The notes under the pieces were generated by a model that saw only the letters and a list, made by a program, of their open reading frames with translations, searched no databases and was not told the DNA's origin. Source: Anaerolineales bacterium (GTDB lineage Bacteria > Chloroflexota > Anaerolineae > Anaerolineales > DRMV01). From it: 12,185 nucleotides of DNA. Positions 1 to 7,747 of the stretch are shown here, piece after piece (within the stretch, counting starts at the first letter, position 1; every line of letters begins with the position of its first letter). The stretch covers positions 1 to 12,185 of the forward strand of contig WFUL01000149.1 in NCBI GenBank assembly GCA_015484985.1, read 5' to 3'. Made by a program: the position numbers and the translations under genes.

Positions 1-1569
1 GTTTACGACGCGGATGGCCATTTGGAGTGGCTGGCTCACTTTCCCCCTCTGTATCCTTTAACCCTGGCGGCCTGGATGAAGGCTGGTTTAGTCTGGCATC
101 AGGCCACCCGGTGGGATAGCGCCCTGGCCTATGGGCTTTTCGTGGCCCTCCTGGCCCTGACTATGGGTTTGGTGAGCCGTCGCCTGCCCGAGACTTTGGT
201 GTGGACCGCGGCTATGGGCCTGATGCCCCCTCTGGTCCAGTATTTCGCCGGGGCGATGTCCGAAGGATGGTTTTTCGTGTTTCTCGTGCTCACTCTTTAT
301 GGATGGTGGCAGGCCATAATGCGTGGCTCGTTGTGGGCCGCTTTCGGAGCTGGAATAGCCGCGGGTTTGGCCGTATTAACCCGATATGCCGGACTTTTTT
401 TGGCCAGTGGCGTGCTCTTTCTGTGGTGGGGTTTCCCCGGTCCTTGGAAGAGGCGCGGGAAGGCCGTAAGCATCTTTCTGGCCCCGGTGGTCATGTTCTA
501 TGGTGTCTGGCAGGGAGTCATGCGGTGGATGGGCACCGGTCTGCGGATGCGTTTTCCGCCCCCTCAGGTGTGGATACAAAGTGCTGTTGACCTGGCCCAA
601 CGGATAGAACCCATCTTCTGGCAGGAGTGGCTGTGGCTTCGGCGTAGCGAGGTCCCATTGAGCGATGTGGGGTATCGAATACTCCCCTGGCTCTTCGCCC
701 TTTCGCCCGTTATTGTGGGCCTGGTGGCAGGGTGGTGGAAATCCCGAACCCGCACTGAGAAATCGAAGGTGCGTGCCCCCTTCTCGCTCTGGGTGGCATG
801 GACGCCCGACGATTTCCAGGGTATGTTGCTATGGGCGTTCCTCTGGGCATGGACGGGTGTGGGGTATCTCGTTTTTCTCTACTTTGCCCATGTCTTACGA
901 GATCCTCCGGCCGCGTATTATGGCAGGGTGGTTTCACCTTTCCTGTTTCTGGGAAGCGGTGCTTTGTTGGTCTTGGTCTTTGTCTTGTTGGCTAAGGTGG
1001 AAAATGCGTTGGTGACTATGGGGGCTCGTTTTAAGGTTCGTTCTTCAGGTGATGGCCTCATGTGGCTGGCCTCGTGGAGTCTGGTAGCCATGGCTCTTAT
1101 CTATCAAGTTTCCCTTAGGGAATCCATGGACTATTTGGCGGTCATGCAGGCCTTTGGAAACGGCTACACCCGCAAGGTGTTCCACGCCCCAGATTTTTGG
1201 GAGCGTCTTCGGGCTTGGCCCGAGGATATTGCTTTCGTTTCCACCGAGGCTTATGCAACCATGCTTTGGACAGGACGTTTCACCGCCTGGCCTCCTGAGG
1301 CCTTGAATCCCCAAGAAGCCCGTGGCCCTTTTGGTACCCGCCTCGAGAATCCGTGGCATAAGGCCTTTCGGGAAGGGCGAGCTGTGCTGATTCACATCAA
1401 GCCAGCCCGGGAAATGTGGTGGGAAGCGCGGATGAAGGAAGAGGGACTAAAGGCTTTGGATATCCTCTTGGACGGCCTCCCGGTCTGTTGGGATGCGCCT
1501 TTGGGTACCCTGTACTTTAACGGAGCGGCCGATCCTGCGCTATGTCCCCATCGGGTGGAAGGACCATGA
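1..1569 (+). CDS. GT-C/PMT-like polytopic membrane protein, 5' truncated by window edge
   Basis: The reading frame is open from base 1 (first codons read V-Y-D-A-D-G-H-L-E-W), so the start lies outside the window; 522 residues are visible. The protein is strongly hydrophobic, with roughly nine or ten predicted membrane spans and a soluble C-terminal tail of about 150 residues. Near the start is FPPLYPLTLA, then MSEGWFFVFLVL and AGLAVLTRYAG. These patterns are typical of GT-C fold glycosyltransferases (PMT/ArnT, glycosyltransferase 39-like), which transfer sugars from lipid-phosphate donors on the outer face of the membrane. The acidic catalytic loop expected before the PPLYP motif would lie mostly upstream of the window, so activity cannot be judged. 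The donor and acceptor are unknown. The stop TGA (1567-1569) touches the following lipoprotein gene, suggesting cotranscription. Family assignment is by pattern only. Confidence 0.7.
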   Translation, partial: VYDADGHLEWLAHFPPLYPLTLAAWMKAGLVWHQATRWDSALAYGLFVALLALTMGLVSRRLPETLVWTAAMGLMPPLVQYFAGAMSEGWFFVFLVLTLYGWWQAIMRGSLWAAFGAGIAAGLAVLTRYAGLFLASGVLFLWWGFPGPWKRRGKAVSIFLAPVVMFYGVWQGVMRWMGTGLRMRFPPPQVWIQSAVDLAQRIEPIFWQEWLWLRRSEVPLSDVGYRILPWLFALSPVIVGLVAGWWKSRTRTEKSKVRAPFSLWVAWTPDDFQGMLLWAFLWAWTGVGYLVFLYFAHVLRDPPAAYYGRVVSPFLFLGSGALLVLVFVLLAKVENALVTMGARFKVRSSGDGLMWLASWSLVAMALIYQVSLRESMDYLAVMQAFGNGYTRKVFHAPDFWERLRAWPEDIAFVSTEAYATMLWTGRFTAWPPEALNPQEARGPFGTRLENPWHKAFREGRAVLIHIKPAREMWWEARMKEEGLKALDILLDGLPVCWDAPLGTLYFNGAADPALCPHRVEGP

Positions 1570-1571
1570 TC

Positions 1572-2567
1572 ATGCGTCGCATCCTCATCGGATGGATTCT
1601 CCTCTTCCTAAACGCGTGTGTGCCTGTGGGGACCTGGACAACGCTCCCCACACCTACCGCTTTGAGGCCGTCAGTGTCTCCCCAGACCATCACCTCGCGT
1701 CCTCCGTCTCCGACGCCTTCGGCCACCTTCTCGGCCGCACCTTCTACACCCACCGCGACCTCCACCTCAACGTTGATGCCTCCTCCAACATGGCCGACAT
1801 CCTCCGTGCAGGTCACCCCTATCACCACCTTGGTATGGCCTACACTGACCCCCACTCCGGCTCTTACTCCGTGGGGAACGGTGCCCTATGCCGAGGTCCA
1901 AATTCTGCGGCCCGGTATCGAAGCGGCGGTGGTTTCCCCGATGGAAGTACTCTTGCAAGTCCATCGCTCCGTAACCCCCAGCATCGTGCATCTGGAGTTG
2001 TGGGCCCAGTGGGAAGAAGAGCCGCGATTGTTGTATCGTCGGCTTCTGCGATTGTATCCCCCAAAGGACCCGGCTGTGAAGCATTTTCTCATCACCGAAG
2101 AAGTGCCCTTCGAAATCCGCCCGGCCTATGCCTGGGGCCGCTTTCAAGTCGTGGTTCGGGATGGTCGTGGGCTTCCACGGTTCCAGCAGTCCGTGCCTTT
2201 GCGTCTGCTTCGGTTTGGCGTCGGGGCTTCCTCTGTCCGGCAGCAGTTACGGTTACCCATTGTGGTCGCTACACCCAGGGAGGATGATGTGCTTCCCCTG
2301 GAGGGTACCTTGCGCATGGAAGGGCTGGCCCTTTATACCACTGGGGTAATGGAAGTCCTGCTGTACGACCGCTCCTCTGGCCGTGTTTTGATGGCGACCT
2401 CGGCCTTTCTGTCGTCACCAGACTCTCAAGGCTATGGGACCTTCATTCTGAACTGGCCCTATCGTTTCTCCCAGCGCCTGGATGCCCGTTTGGTCTTCCG
2501 CCTCTACGACGCCCGTGTGGATGGGGTGGCATATTTGGAAAGCGTAGATGTGGCTTTTCGCCCGTAG
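1572..2567 (+). CDS. Secreted lipoprotein with Ser/Thr/Pro linker and Ig-like C-terminal region
   Basis: With the ATG at 1572 the product has 331 residues. It begins MRR, then a short hydrophobic stretch and a lipobox ending L-N-A-C, so Cys16 would be lipidated after signal peptidase II cleavage. Residues of about 20-100 form a Ser/Thr/Pro-rich low-complexity linker. The rest (about 105-331) is probably beta-rich, in what look like two units; the second begins around P-R-E-D-D-V-L-P-L-E-G-T and resembles the style of bacterial Ig-like/Gmad2 domains, though that is a weak resemblance. The start at 1572 is preferred because GGAAGGA (1557-1563) lies 8 bases before it. ATGs at 1566 (overlapping the upstream stop as ATGA) and 1542 are alternatives, the latter giving an N-terminus unlike a signal peptide. 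Function is unknown; adjacency suggests an envelope role together with the upstream membrane protein. Confidence 0.8.
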   Translation: MRRILIGWILLFLNACVPVGTWTTLPTPTALRPSVSPQTITSRPPSPTPSATFSAAPSTPTATSTSTLMPPPTWPTSSVQVTPITTLVWPTLTPTPALTPWGTVPYAEVQILRPGIEAAVVSPMEVLLQVHRSVTPSIVHLELWAQWEEEPRLLYRRLLRLYPPKDPAVKHFLITEEVPFEIRPAYAWGRFQVVVRDGRGLPRFQQSVPLRLLRFGVGASSVRQQLRLPIVVATPREDDVLPLEGTLRMEGLALYTTGVMEVLLYDRSSGRVLMATSAFLSSPDSQGYGTFILNWPYRFSQRLDARLVFRLYDARVDGVAYLESVDVAFRP

Positions 2568-2581
2568 GAACCGACTATAAT
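2553..2581 (+). promoter_or_regulatory. Putative sigma70-type promoter for ruvB
   Basis: A perfect TATAAT lies at 2576-2581, nine bases after the stop of the lipoprotein gene. The hexamer 17 bases upstream (2553-2558) is GCTTTT, a poor match to TTGACA, and lies inside the end of the lipoprotein gene. Transcription would begin near 2588 and give a leader of about 130 bases before ruvB. The call rests on the -10 box and its intergenic position. Confidence 0.45.
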
Positions 2582-2593
2582 GGAGCCGTGTAT

Positions 2594-2653
2594 CCCGGGA
2601 AGGAAACTGCCTTCTTGCTCCTTGATGGCACGGGTGCTATCCTGCTTCCCGGG
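2594..2653 (+). ncRNA. Structured leader element upstream of ruvB (candidate)
   Basis: CCCGGGAAG (2594-2602) pairs perfectly with CTTCCCGGG (2645-2653). Inside it, GATGGCA (2624-2630) pairs with TGCTATC (2635-2641), with one G-U pair and a CGGG loop. An alternative hairpin, GAAGG (2599-2603) with CCTTC (2610-2614), would compete with the outer stem. I match it to no known riboswitch class. It may be a regulatory leader RNA or simply a stable 5' UTR. There is no T-run, so it is not an obvious terminator. Confidence 0.3.
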
Positions 2654-2666
2654 GGGTGTGGACTCG

Positions 2667-2696
2667 TAAGCCGCCGTCCCTATGTGGGGCGGTTTG
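2667..2696 (+). promoter_or_regulatory. Second hairpin in ruvB leader, possible attenuator
   Basis: TAAGCCGCC (2667-2675) pairs with GGCGGTTTG (2688-2696), including two G-U pairs. The 3' arm contains only TTT, so it is a weak terminator at best. It ends 22 bases before the ruvB start and could influence ribosome access, since the only nearby Shine-Dalgarno-like sequence is GGAG at 2702-2705. Confidence 0.25.
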
Positions 2697-2718
2697 GGTG
2701 TGGAGTGTCAATGGCCAT

Positions 2719-3753
2719 ATGGATGGAGAACGACTGGTAAGCCCCCAATCCCGTCCCGAAGAACAGCCCGGATGGGCCTACCGTCCCCAGCGTCTGGCGG
2801 ATTGGATTGGTCAGGCGCGGGTGCGGGAAACTCTGCAGGTACTCCTGGAGGCGGCCCAGCAGCGTGGAGAACCCCTGGAGCATCTGCTCTTCTACGGTCC
2901 TCCGGGCCTGGGAAAGACCACCCTGGCCCACATTTTGGCCCATGAGATGGGGGTGAACATCAAGGTGACCGCGGGTCCGGCCATTGAACGGCCGGGGGAC
3001 CTAGCGGCCATCCTGACCAATCTGCGGGCGGGGGATGTGTTGTTCATCGACGAGATTCATCGGCTGCCCAAGGCGGTGGAGGAAGTCCTCTACCCGGCCA
3101 TGGAGGACTTCGCGCTGGACATCGTGCTGGGGAAAGGTCCCGCCGCACGCGCGGTGCGCCTGCGTCTGCCCCGATTCACCCTCATTGGCGCGACCACGCG
3201 TTTGGCCCTGGTCAGCGCGCCTTTACGGGCCCGCTTCGGCGCGGTATTGCGTTTGGATTTCTACGAGGAGGAGGATTTGACCCGTATCCTGGAACAGGCG
3301 GCCGCGCATATGCGCCTGGAGGTTACCCCGGAAGGCTTGCGAGAAATCGCCCGAAGGGCCCGGGGTACGCCTCGCATCGCCCTGCGGCTCCTGCGCCGCG
3401 TCCGGGATTACGCCCAGGTACGGGCCGAAGGGCGCATTACGCTGGAGGTGGCTCGCGAGGCCCTGACCATGCTGCACATTGATGAACTGGGCCTGGACGA
3501 CGTGGACCGTCGGGTGTTACGCACCCTGATTGAGAAATTTCGGGGAGGGCCGGTGGGATTGCAGACGCTGGCTGCGGCCATCAGCGAGGCCCCGGACACC
3601 TTGATGGAAGTGGTGGAGCCTTATCTGCTCCGCCTGGGCTTGTTGGAACGCACGGCCCAGGGCCGGGTGGCGACGCCCAGGGCCTATGAGCATCTGGGAT
3701 ATCCTCCACCTCCCGGCCACCAACCTTCGCTGCTTCCTCCCGAAGAGGCGTAG
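2719..3753 (+). CDS. ruvB: Holliday junction branch migration helicase RuvB
   Basis: RuvB is the hexameric AAA+ motor that, with RuvA, drives branch migration of Holliday junctions before RuvC cleavage. The product has 344 residues, normal for the family. Visible motifs are Walker A GPPGLGKTT (60-68), Walker B LFIDE (108-112) followed by IHR, sensor I GATTR (157-161), the arginine-finger segment APLRARFG (167-174), sensor II RGTPRIALRLLRR (215-227), and a C-terminal winged helix with RTAQGRVATPRAYEHLG (311-327). The start at 2719 gives M-D-G-E-R-L-V-S-P, matching the usual RuvB beginning (ERLVSP); the frame is open further upstream to 2656, but that extension has no family resemblance. The Shine-Dalgarno GGAG at 2702 is weak and distant (13 bases). 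No ruvA or ruvC is in the window. Confidence 0.97.
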   Translation: MDGERLVSPQSRPEEQPGWAYRPQRLADWIGQARVRETLQVLLEAAQQRGEPLEHLLFYGPPGLGKTTLAHILAHEMGVNIKVTAGPAIERPGDLAAILTNLRAGDVLFIDEIHRLPKAVEEVLYPAMEDFALDIVLGKGPAARAVRLRLPRFTLIGATTRLALVSAPLRARFGAVLRLDFYEEEDLTRILEQAAAHMRLEVTPEGLREIARRARGTPRIALRLLRRVRDYAQVRAEGRITLEVAREALTMLHIDELGLDDVDRRVLRTLIEKFRGGPVGLQTLAAAISEAPDTLMEVVEPYLLRLGLLERTAQGRVATPRAYEHLGYPPPPGHQPSLLPPEEA

Positions 3754-3776
3754 GGGGATGAGGAATGTCCCCTTTT
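3754..3776 (+). terminator. Weak candidate intrinsic terminator after ruvB
   Basis: GGGGA (3754-3758) pairs with TCCCC (3768-3772) around a 9-base loop and is followed by TTTT (3773-3776). It begins immediately after the ruvB stop codon. The stem is short and the T-run minimal, so readthrough into the thiolase gene is plausible. Confidence 0.35.
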
Positions 3777-3796
3777 CCCGGAACCCCTGGGGAATT

Positions 3797-3805
3797 TGGT
3801 ACACT
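3797..3805 (+). promoter_or_regulatory. Possible extended -10 element upstream of thiolase gene
   Basis: TACACT at 3800-3805 is preceded by TGG, giving an extended -10 (TGn) arrangement in the 97-base gap between ruvB and the thiolase gene. No convincing -35 hexamer is seen. If real, the leader would be about 40 bases long. Confidence 0.3.
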
Positions 3806-3850
3806 TGAGGCGACGTTGGTTTTCCATTTCTGTCACAGGGAGATGAACCC

Positions 3851-5047
3851 ATGGATGCCACCCGCATTCCGGTGATTGTGAGTGCTGCACGGACGCCCTC
3901 GGGGCGTTTCCGGGGTGCGTTGAGCGGATTGACCGCAACCCAATTGGGCGCCGTCGCGGTTCGTGCCGCGGTGGAACGGGCCGGTTTGCCTCAGCCCGAA
4001 GACATCCACGAAGTGGTTATGGGCAACGTGGTCTCCGCCGGGGTGGGGCAGAACCCTGCCCGGCAGGCGGCCATCTTCGGAGGGTTGCCGCCTACGGTGG
4101 GCGCTTACACCGTCAACAAGGTGTGCGGTTCGGGCCTCAAGGCCGTCATGCTCGCGGCCCAGGCCATTCGGGCCGGCGACGCCCAGGTCCTTGTGGCCGG
4201 GGGTATGGAGTCCATGAGCCGGGCGCCGTATTTGCTGTACGGACGCCTGGGCGAACTTCGCTTCGGCCACGTGCAGATTCTGGATTCCCTGATTCACGAC
4301 GGCCTGTGGTGCGCCTTTGAGCAGTGGATTATGGGAGACGCCGCGGAGTTCATCGCCGACGCCTTCGATATCTCCCGAGAAGAAATGGACCGCTTCGCCT
4401 ACGAAAGTCATCGCAAGGCGATGAAGGCCACCGAGGAAGGAGCCTTTCGGGAGGAAATCGTGCCTGTGGAAGTGCCCCAAAAGAAGGGCCAGACGCGTTT
4501 GGTGGACCAGGACGAGTCCATCCGTTGGGATACCAGTCTGGAAGCCCTGGCCAAACTCAAGCCCGTTTTCAAGCCCGACGGCAAAGTCACGGCAGGGAAC
4601 GCGCCCGGCTTGAACGACGGCGCGTCCGCGCTGGTGGTCACCTCGCTGGCCTACGCCGAGAAGCACGGTCTGCGACCCATGGCCCGGATTGTGGGGTACA
4701 CCCACGCCGCCGTTGAGCCGAAGTGGATTTTCCGGGCACCGGCGGTGGCCATACCCAAACTGCTGGAACAAGTGGGCTGGAGCCTAGACGACGTTGACCT
4801 GTTTGAAATCAACGAAGCCTTCTCGTCCCAGATTCTGGCCAACGCCAAAGAACTGGGTCTGGACATGGACAGGGTGAACGTGCATGGCGGCGCCATTGCC
4901 CTGGGGCATCCTCTCGGCGCCTCGGGTGCGCGTATTCTCACCACCCTGCTTTATGCTTTGCGGCGATACGACAAACGCCGGGGTGTGGCGGCCCTGTGTC
5001 TGGGCGGTGGCGAGGCGGTTGCCCTGGCGGTGGAACGCATGAGTTGA
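3851..5047 (+). CDS. Acetyl-CoA acetyltransferase (thiolase)
   Basis: Thiolase of the biosynthetic/acetoacetyl-CoA type: it condenses two acetyl-CoA to acetoacetyl-CoA and CoA, or runs in reverse in degradation. The product has 398 residues, the usual size. The acyl-accepting Cys92 lies in NKVCGSGLKAV (89-99), followed by GGMESMSRAPY (117-127). Other catalytic motifs are NEAF (321-324), GHPLGASGAR (352-361) with His353, and CLGGGEAVA (383-391) with Cys383. All key residues are present. AGGGAG at 3837-3842 lies 8 bases before the ATG. It is followed after 36 bp by apgM and probably shares a transcript with it. Whether it serves fatty acid or amino acid breakdown, butanoate or polyhydroxyalkanoate metabolism cannot be told, as no dehydrogenase or CoA-transferase partner is nearby, so no specific symbol is given. 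Confidence 0.93.
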   Translation: MDATRIPVIVSAARTPSGRFRGALSGLTATQLGAVAVRAAVERAGLPQPEDIHEVVMGNVVSAGVGQNPARQAAIFGGLPPTVGAYTVNKVCGSGLKAVMLAAQAIRAGDAQVLVAGGMESMSRAPYLLYGRLGELRFGHVQILDSLIHDGLWCAFEQWIMGDAAEFIADAFDISREEMDRFAYESHRKAMKATEEGAFREEIVPVEVPQKKGQTRLVDQDESIRWDTSLEALAKLKPVFKPDGKVTAGNAPGLNDGASALVVTSLAYAEKHGLRPMARIVGYTHAAVEPKWIFRAPAVAIPKLLEQVGWSLDDVDLFEINEAFSSQILANAKELGLDMDRVNVHGGAIALGHPLGASGARILTTLLYALRRYDKRRGVAALCLGGGEAVALAVERMS

Positions 5048-5083
5048 CCCCACAAATCCCCAAGGGCACAGGAGGAAGTCCGT

Positions 5084-6313
5084 ATGGTCTACACCCCCCT
5101 TCCTGATGAGGTTTTGAAAGAGTTGTTGCAGCCCAACCATACCAAAATTGTGCTCTTGGTGCTGGATGGCTTGGGCGGTATGCCCATGGGGCCGGTGGGG
5201 CCGACGGAACTGGAGTACGCCCACACCGTGAACCTGGACACCTTGGCCGCGGACGGCACATTGGGGATGCACATCCCCCTGGCGCCAGGGGTGGCTCCGG
5301 GCTCGGGACCGGCCCATCTGGCCCTGTTCGGCTATGACCCCTTCAAATACAACATCGGCCGGGGTGCATTGGCGGCCGCGGGGGTGGGCCTGGACTTGCA
5401 ACCGGGGGATGTGGTGGCACGAGGGAATTTCGCCACCCTGGACGACCAGGGCCGGGTGGTGGACCGCCGCGCGGGTCGCATTTCCACCGAAGAAGCCGCT
5501 CCCCTGGTCGAACGCCTGGCCGAGATTCAACTCCCCGATGTGCAGGTGGACGTGCGCCCGGTGAAGGACTATCGGTTTGTGATTCGGCTGCGGGGTGAGG
5601 GCCTCTCCTATCACCTCAAAGATACCGACCCCCAGCGGGTAGGCATCCCGCCTTTCCCCGTGGAGCCCCTGGAAGATTCACCGGAAGCCCGACGTACCGC
5701 GGAACTCCTCAATCGCTGGATTCAGGAGGCCCGTCGGGTCCTGGCTGACCACCCCCGGGCCAACGGGGTCTTGTTGCGGGGCTTCGCCACGGACCCCCAA
5801 CTTCCCTCTTTCAACGAACGCTACGGACTGCGGGCCGCGGCCATCGCCGAATATCCCATGTACCGGGGTGTGGCGCGGCTGGTGGGTATGGACGTGCTGG
5901 ACCTGGAGGATACCACGCCCGAAGGGCTCTTCCGGACCGCGGCCAGGTACTGGCGGGAGTACAACTTCTTCTTCATCCACTTCAAGGAGACGGACAGTCG
6001 CGGCGAAGACGGCGATTTCTTCGCCAAGGCTCGGGCCATCGAGAAGGTCGATCGGGCCCTGCCCATCCTTATGGACCTGAAACCCGATGTGGTGGTGGTG
6101 ACGGGGGACCATTCCACCCCTGCCAAGTGGCGCAGCCATTCGTGGCATCCCGTGCCCCTGTTGCTCTGGGCGCCGGCGTCGGCCCGGACCGATGACCAGT
6201 ACCGTTTTGGGGAGACGGCCTGCACCCATGGCGGTTTGGGCATTATCCCCGCGGTGCACATCATGCCCCTGGCCCTGGCTCATGCGGGACGTTTGAAGAA
6301 GTACGGGGCATAA
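5084..6313 (+). CDS. apgM: 2,3-bisphosphoglycerate-independent phosphoglycerate mutase, archaeal type (ApgM family)
   Basis: A member of the alkaline phosphatase superfamily that interconverts 3- and 2-phosphoglycerate in glycolysis and gluconeogenesis. It has 409 residues, like archaeal ApgM and shorter than GpmI. Asp28 in LLVLDGLGG (24-32) and the serine region PGSGPAHLALFGYDP (72-86, probable nucleophile Ser74) mark the active site. Near the C-terminus are HFKETDSRGEDGDF and VVVTGDHSTPAKW, followed by a downstream SWHPVP, which supply metal ligands. The family usually shows a His in the (G/S)HDG part of the first of these motifs; here the sequence reads GEDG. Some relatives are annotated as proposed homoserine kinases, so substrate should be treated with care. 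AGGAGG (5070-5075) lies 8 bases before the ATG. It sits 11 bp upstream of radA. Confidence 0.88.
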   Translation: MVYTPLPDEVLKELLQPNHTKIVLLVLDGLGGMPMGPVGPTELEYAHTVNLDTLAADGTLGMHIPLAPGVAPGSGPAHLALFGYDPFKYNIGRGALAAAGVGLDLQPGDVVARGNFATLDDQGRVVDRRAGRISTEEAAPLVERLAEIQLPDVQVDVRPVKDYRFVIRLRGEGLSYHLKDTDPQRVGIPPFPVEPLEDSPEARRTAELLNRWIQEARRVLADHPRANGVLLRGFATDPQLPSFNERYGLRAAAIAEYPMYRGVARLVGMDVLDLEDTTPEGLFRTAARYWREYNFFFIHFKETDSRGEDGDFFAKARAIEKVDRALPILMDLKPDVVVVTGDHSTPAKWRSHSWHPVPLLLWAPASARTDDQYRFGETACTHGGLGIIPAVHIMPLALAHAGRLKKYGA

Positions 6314-6324
6314 TTTGAGCGCGT

Positions 6325-7704
6325 ATGCCAAAGGAACGCACGATTTACGTCTGCCAGGTGTGTGGCCGTCGGGCGGCCAAGCCGGTGGGACGCTGTCCCC
6401 AGTGCGGGGAATGGAACACCTATGAGGCCCGGGTGGAAGGACCGGAACCTCGAACCCGACGGGGCCCGGGGGTCTATCGTTTGCCCCGACGCCTGCATGA
6501 GATTCCCGCGGCCGAGGATGCCCGCTGGCCCCTGCCCATGAAGGAGTTCGCGCGCGTGTTGGGCGGGGGTGTCATGCCCGCCAGCCTCGTCCTCCTGGGT
6601 GGGGACCCGGGTATCGGGAAATCCACCCTGCTTTTGCAGGCCGGGCTCTTGATGGCCCGGGAGCGGCGGGTGCTGTATGTATCCGGCGAGGAATCCGAGG
6701 CGCAAATCCGCTTGCGGGCGCAACGTCTCTGGCCAGCCCTGGAAGGAGAGGATGGCTTTCCGGACGAATTCTATTTGCTTTCGGAGACCAACCTGGAGGC
6801 CATTCTGTACGCCGTGGACCAGGTGCAGCCCCACATCCTCATTGTGGATTCCATCCAGACGGTCTACCAACCGGAACTGGAAGGGGTGCCTGGGGGTGTG
6901 ACCCAGGTGCGGGAGTCTTCCCTGCGTTTCCAGATGTTGGCCAAAGAGCGGGGTATAGCCGTGTTCCTCATCGGACACGTGACCAAAGAGGGCGTGTTGG
7001 CCGGGCCCAAGTTGCTGGAACACCTGGTGGATACTGTCCTCTATCTGGAAGGGGACCGTTACCAGGCCTATCGATTGCTTCGGGCCGTGAAGAACCGTTT
7101 CGGTCCCACGGCCGAAGTGGGGGTTTTCGAGATGACGGACCGGGGCATGGTGGAGGTCCCCAACCCTTCGGAGGTATTCCTGGCAGGGCGGGTGGTGGAC
7201 GCGCCCGGTTCGGCCATCACCGTGACCATGGAGGGGACCCGGCCCCTGCTGGTGGAAATTCAGGGGCTCACCAGTCCCAGCCCCTTCGGTCAGCCCCGGC
7301 GTACGGCCATCGGTGTGGATGCGTACCGGTTGTTGTTGGTGCTGGCGGTGCTCACCCGCCGGGTGGGGCTGCGCCTGGGGGACCAGGACGTGTTCGCCAA
7401 TGTGGTGGGCGGACTGCGGGTCCAGGAGCCGGCCGCGGATTTGGCCCTGGCCGCGGCCCTGGCCTCCTCGGTGCAGGACCGGCCTCTGCGGGCCGACGCG
7501 GTGCTCATTGGCGAGGTGGGCCTGTCGGGAGAATTGCGGGAAGTGAGCCATCTGGAAGCCCGGGTGCAGGAAGCGGCCCAGTTCGGCTTTCAGGTGGCCA
7601 TCGTGCCCCGGGTGCTGGCGAAACGCAAACCCCGATGGCCGGAAGGGATGGTAGTGCGCGAGGCCCGCACCCTGCGCCAGGCCCTACAGTGGGCTCTGGC
7701 CTGA
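6325..7704 (+). CDS. radA: DNA repair protein RadA (Sms)
   Basis: RadA is a RecA-like ATPase with a Lon-protease-like domain that promotes branch migration or unwinding during recombinational repair. The 459-residue length is typical. Order of domains: an N-terminal zinc finger C-x2-C-x10-C-x2-C (Cys10, Cys13, Cys24, Cys27); Walker A GGDPGIGKST (92-101); Walker B ILIVDSIQT (171-179); the RadA-specific KNRFG motif (256-260); and the Lon-like domain from about 285 to the end, with VQEPAADLALA and IGEVGLSGELR. The start is fixed by the zinc finger. No strong ribosome binding site is seen, and the gene begins 11 bp after the apgM stop, which suggests translational coupling. Neighbouring ruvB has a related role in Holliday junction processing. 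Confidence 0.97.
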   Translation: MPKERTIYVCQVCGRRAAKPVGRCPQCGEWNTYEARVEGPEPRTRRGPGVYRLPRRLHEIPAAEDARWPLPMKEFARVLGGGVMPASLVLLGGDPGIGKSTLLLQAGLLMARERRVLYVSGEESEAQIRLRAQRLWPALEGEDGFPDEFYLLSETNLEAILYAVDQVQPHILIVDSIQTVYQPELEGVPGGVTQVRESSLRFQMLAKERGIAVFLIGHVTKEGVLAGPKLLEHLVDTVLYLEGDRYQAYRLLRAVKNRFGPTAEVGVFEMTDRGMVEVPNPSEVFLAGRVVDAPGSAITVTMEGTRPLLVEIQGLTSPSPFGQPRRTAIGVDAYRLLLVLAVLTRRVGLRLGDQDVFANVVGGLRVQEPAADLALAAALASSVQDRPLRADAVLIGEVGLSGELREVSHLEARVQEAAQFGFQVAIVPRVLAKRKPRWPEGMVVREARTLRQALQWALA

Positions 7705-7747
7705 AGTGGGCATATCCTTCGCCAGCAGGGAAGGGCGTCTGACAAAA

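Noticed and set aside
1493..2287. 264-codon open frame overlapping the lipoprotein gene
   Set aside because: Its open state follows from the Ser/Thr/Pro-coding repeats in the true frame; it has no signal peptide, ribosome site or domain.
2591..2611. Resemblance to the GGAAGGAAGCAGCC segment of bacterial SRP RNA
   Set aside because: The 3' side is similar (GGGAAGGAAACTGCC), but the required pairing 5' side (CAGGTC type) is missing and the GGAA tetraloop stem cannot form.
2624..2641. Hairpin with ACGG in its loop region, recalling guanidine-II (mini-ykkC) riboswitches
   Set aside because: That class needs two such hairpins with ACGR loops; here there is one, and its best pairing makes the loop CGGG. 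The downstream gene is ruvB, not a guanidine transporter or related gene.
3833..4771. 312-codon frame antisense to the thiolase
   Set aside because: The thiolase frame has all catalytic motifs; the antisense translation is His/Gly-rich and unlike any known protein.
6280..7551. Long open frame antisense to radA (423 codons)
   Set aside because: Shadow of the GC-rich coding strand; low-complexity composition (Gly, His, Gln, Pro, Arg) and no recognisable motif, whereas radA on the other strand has every family motif.
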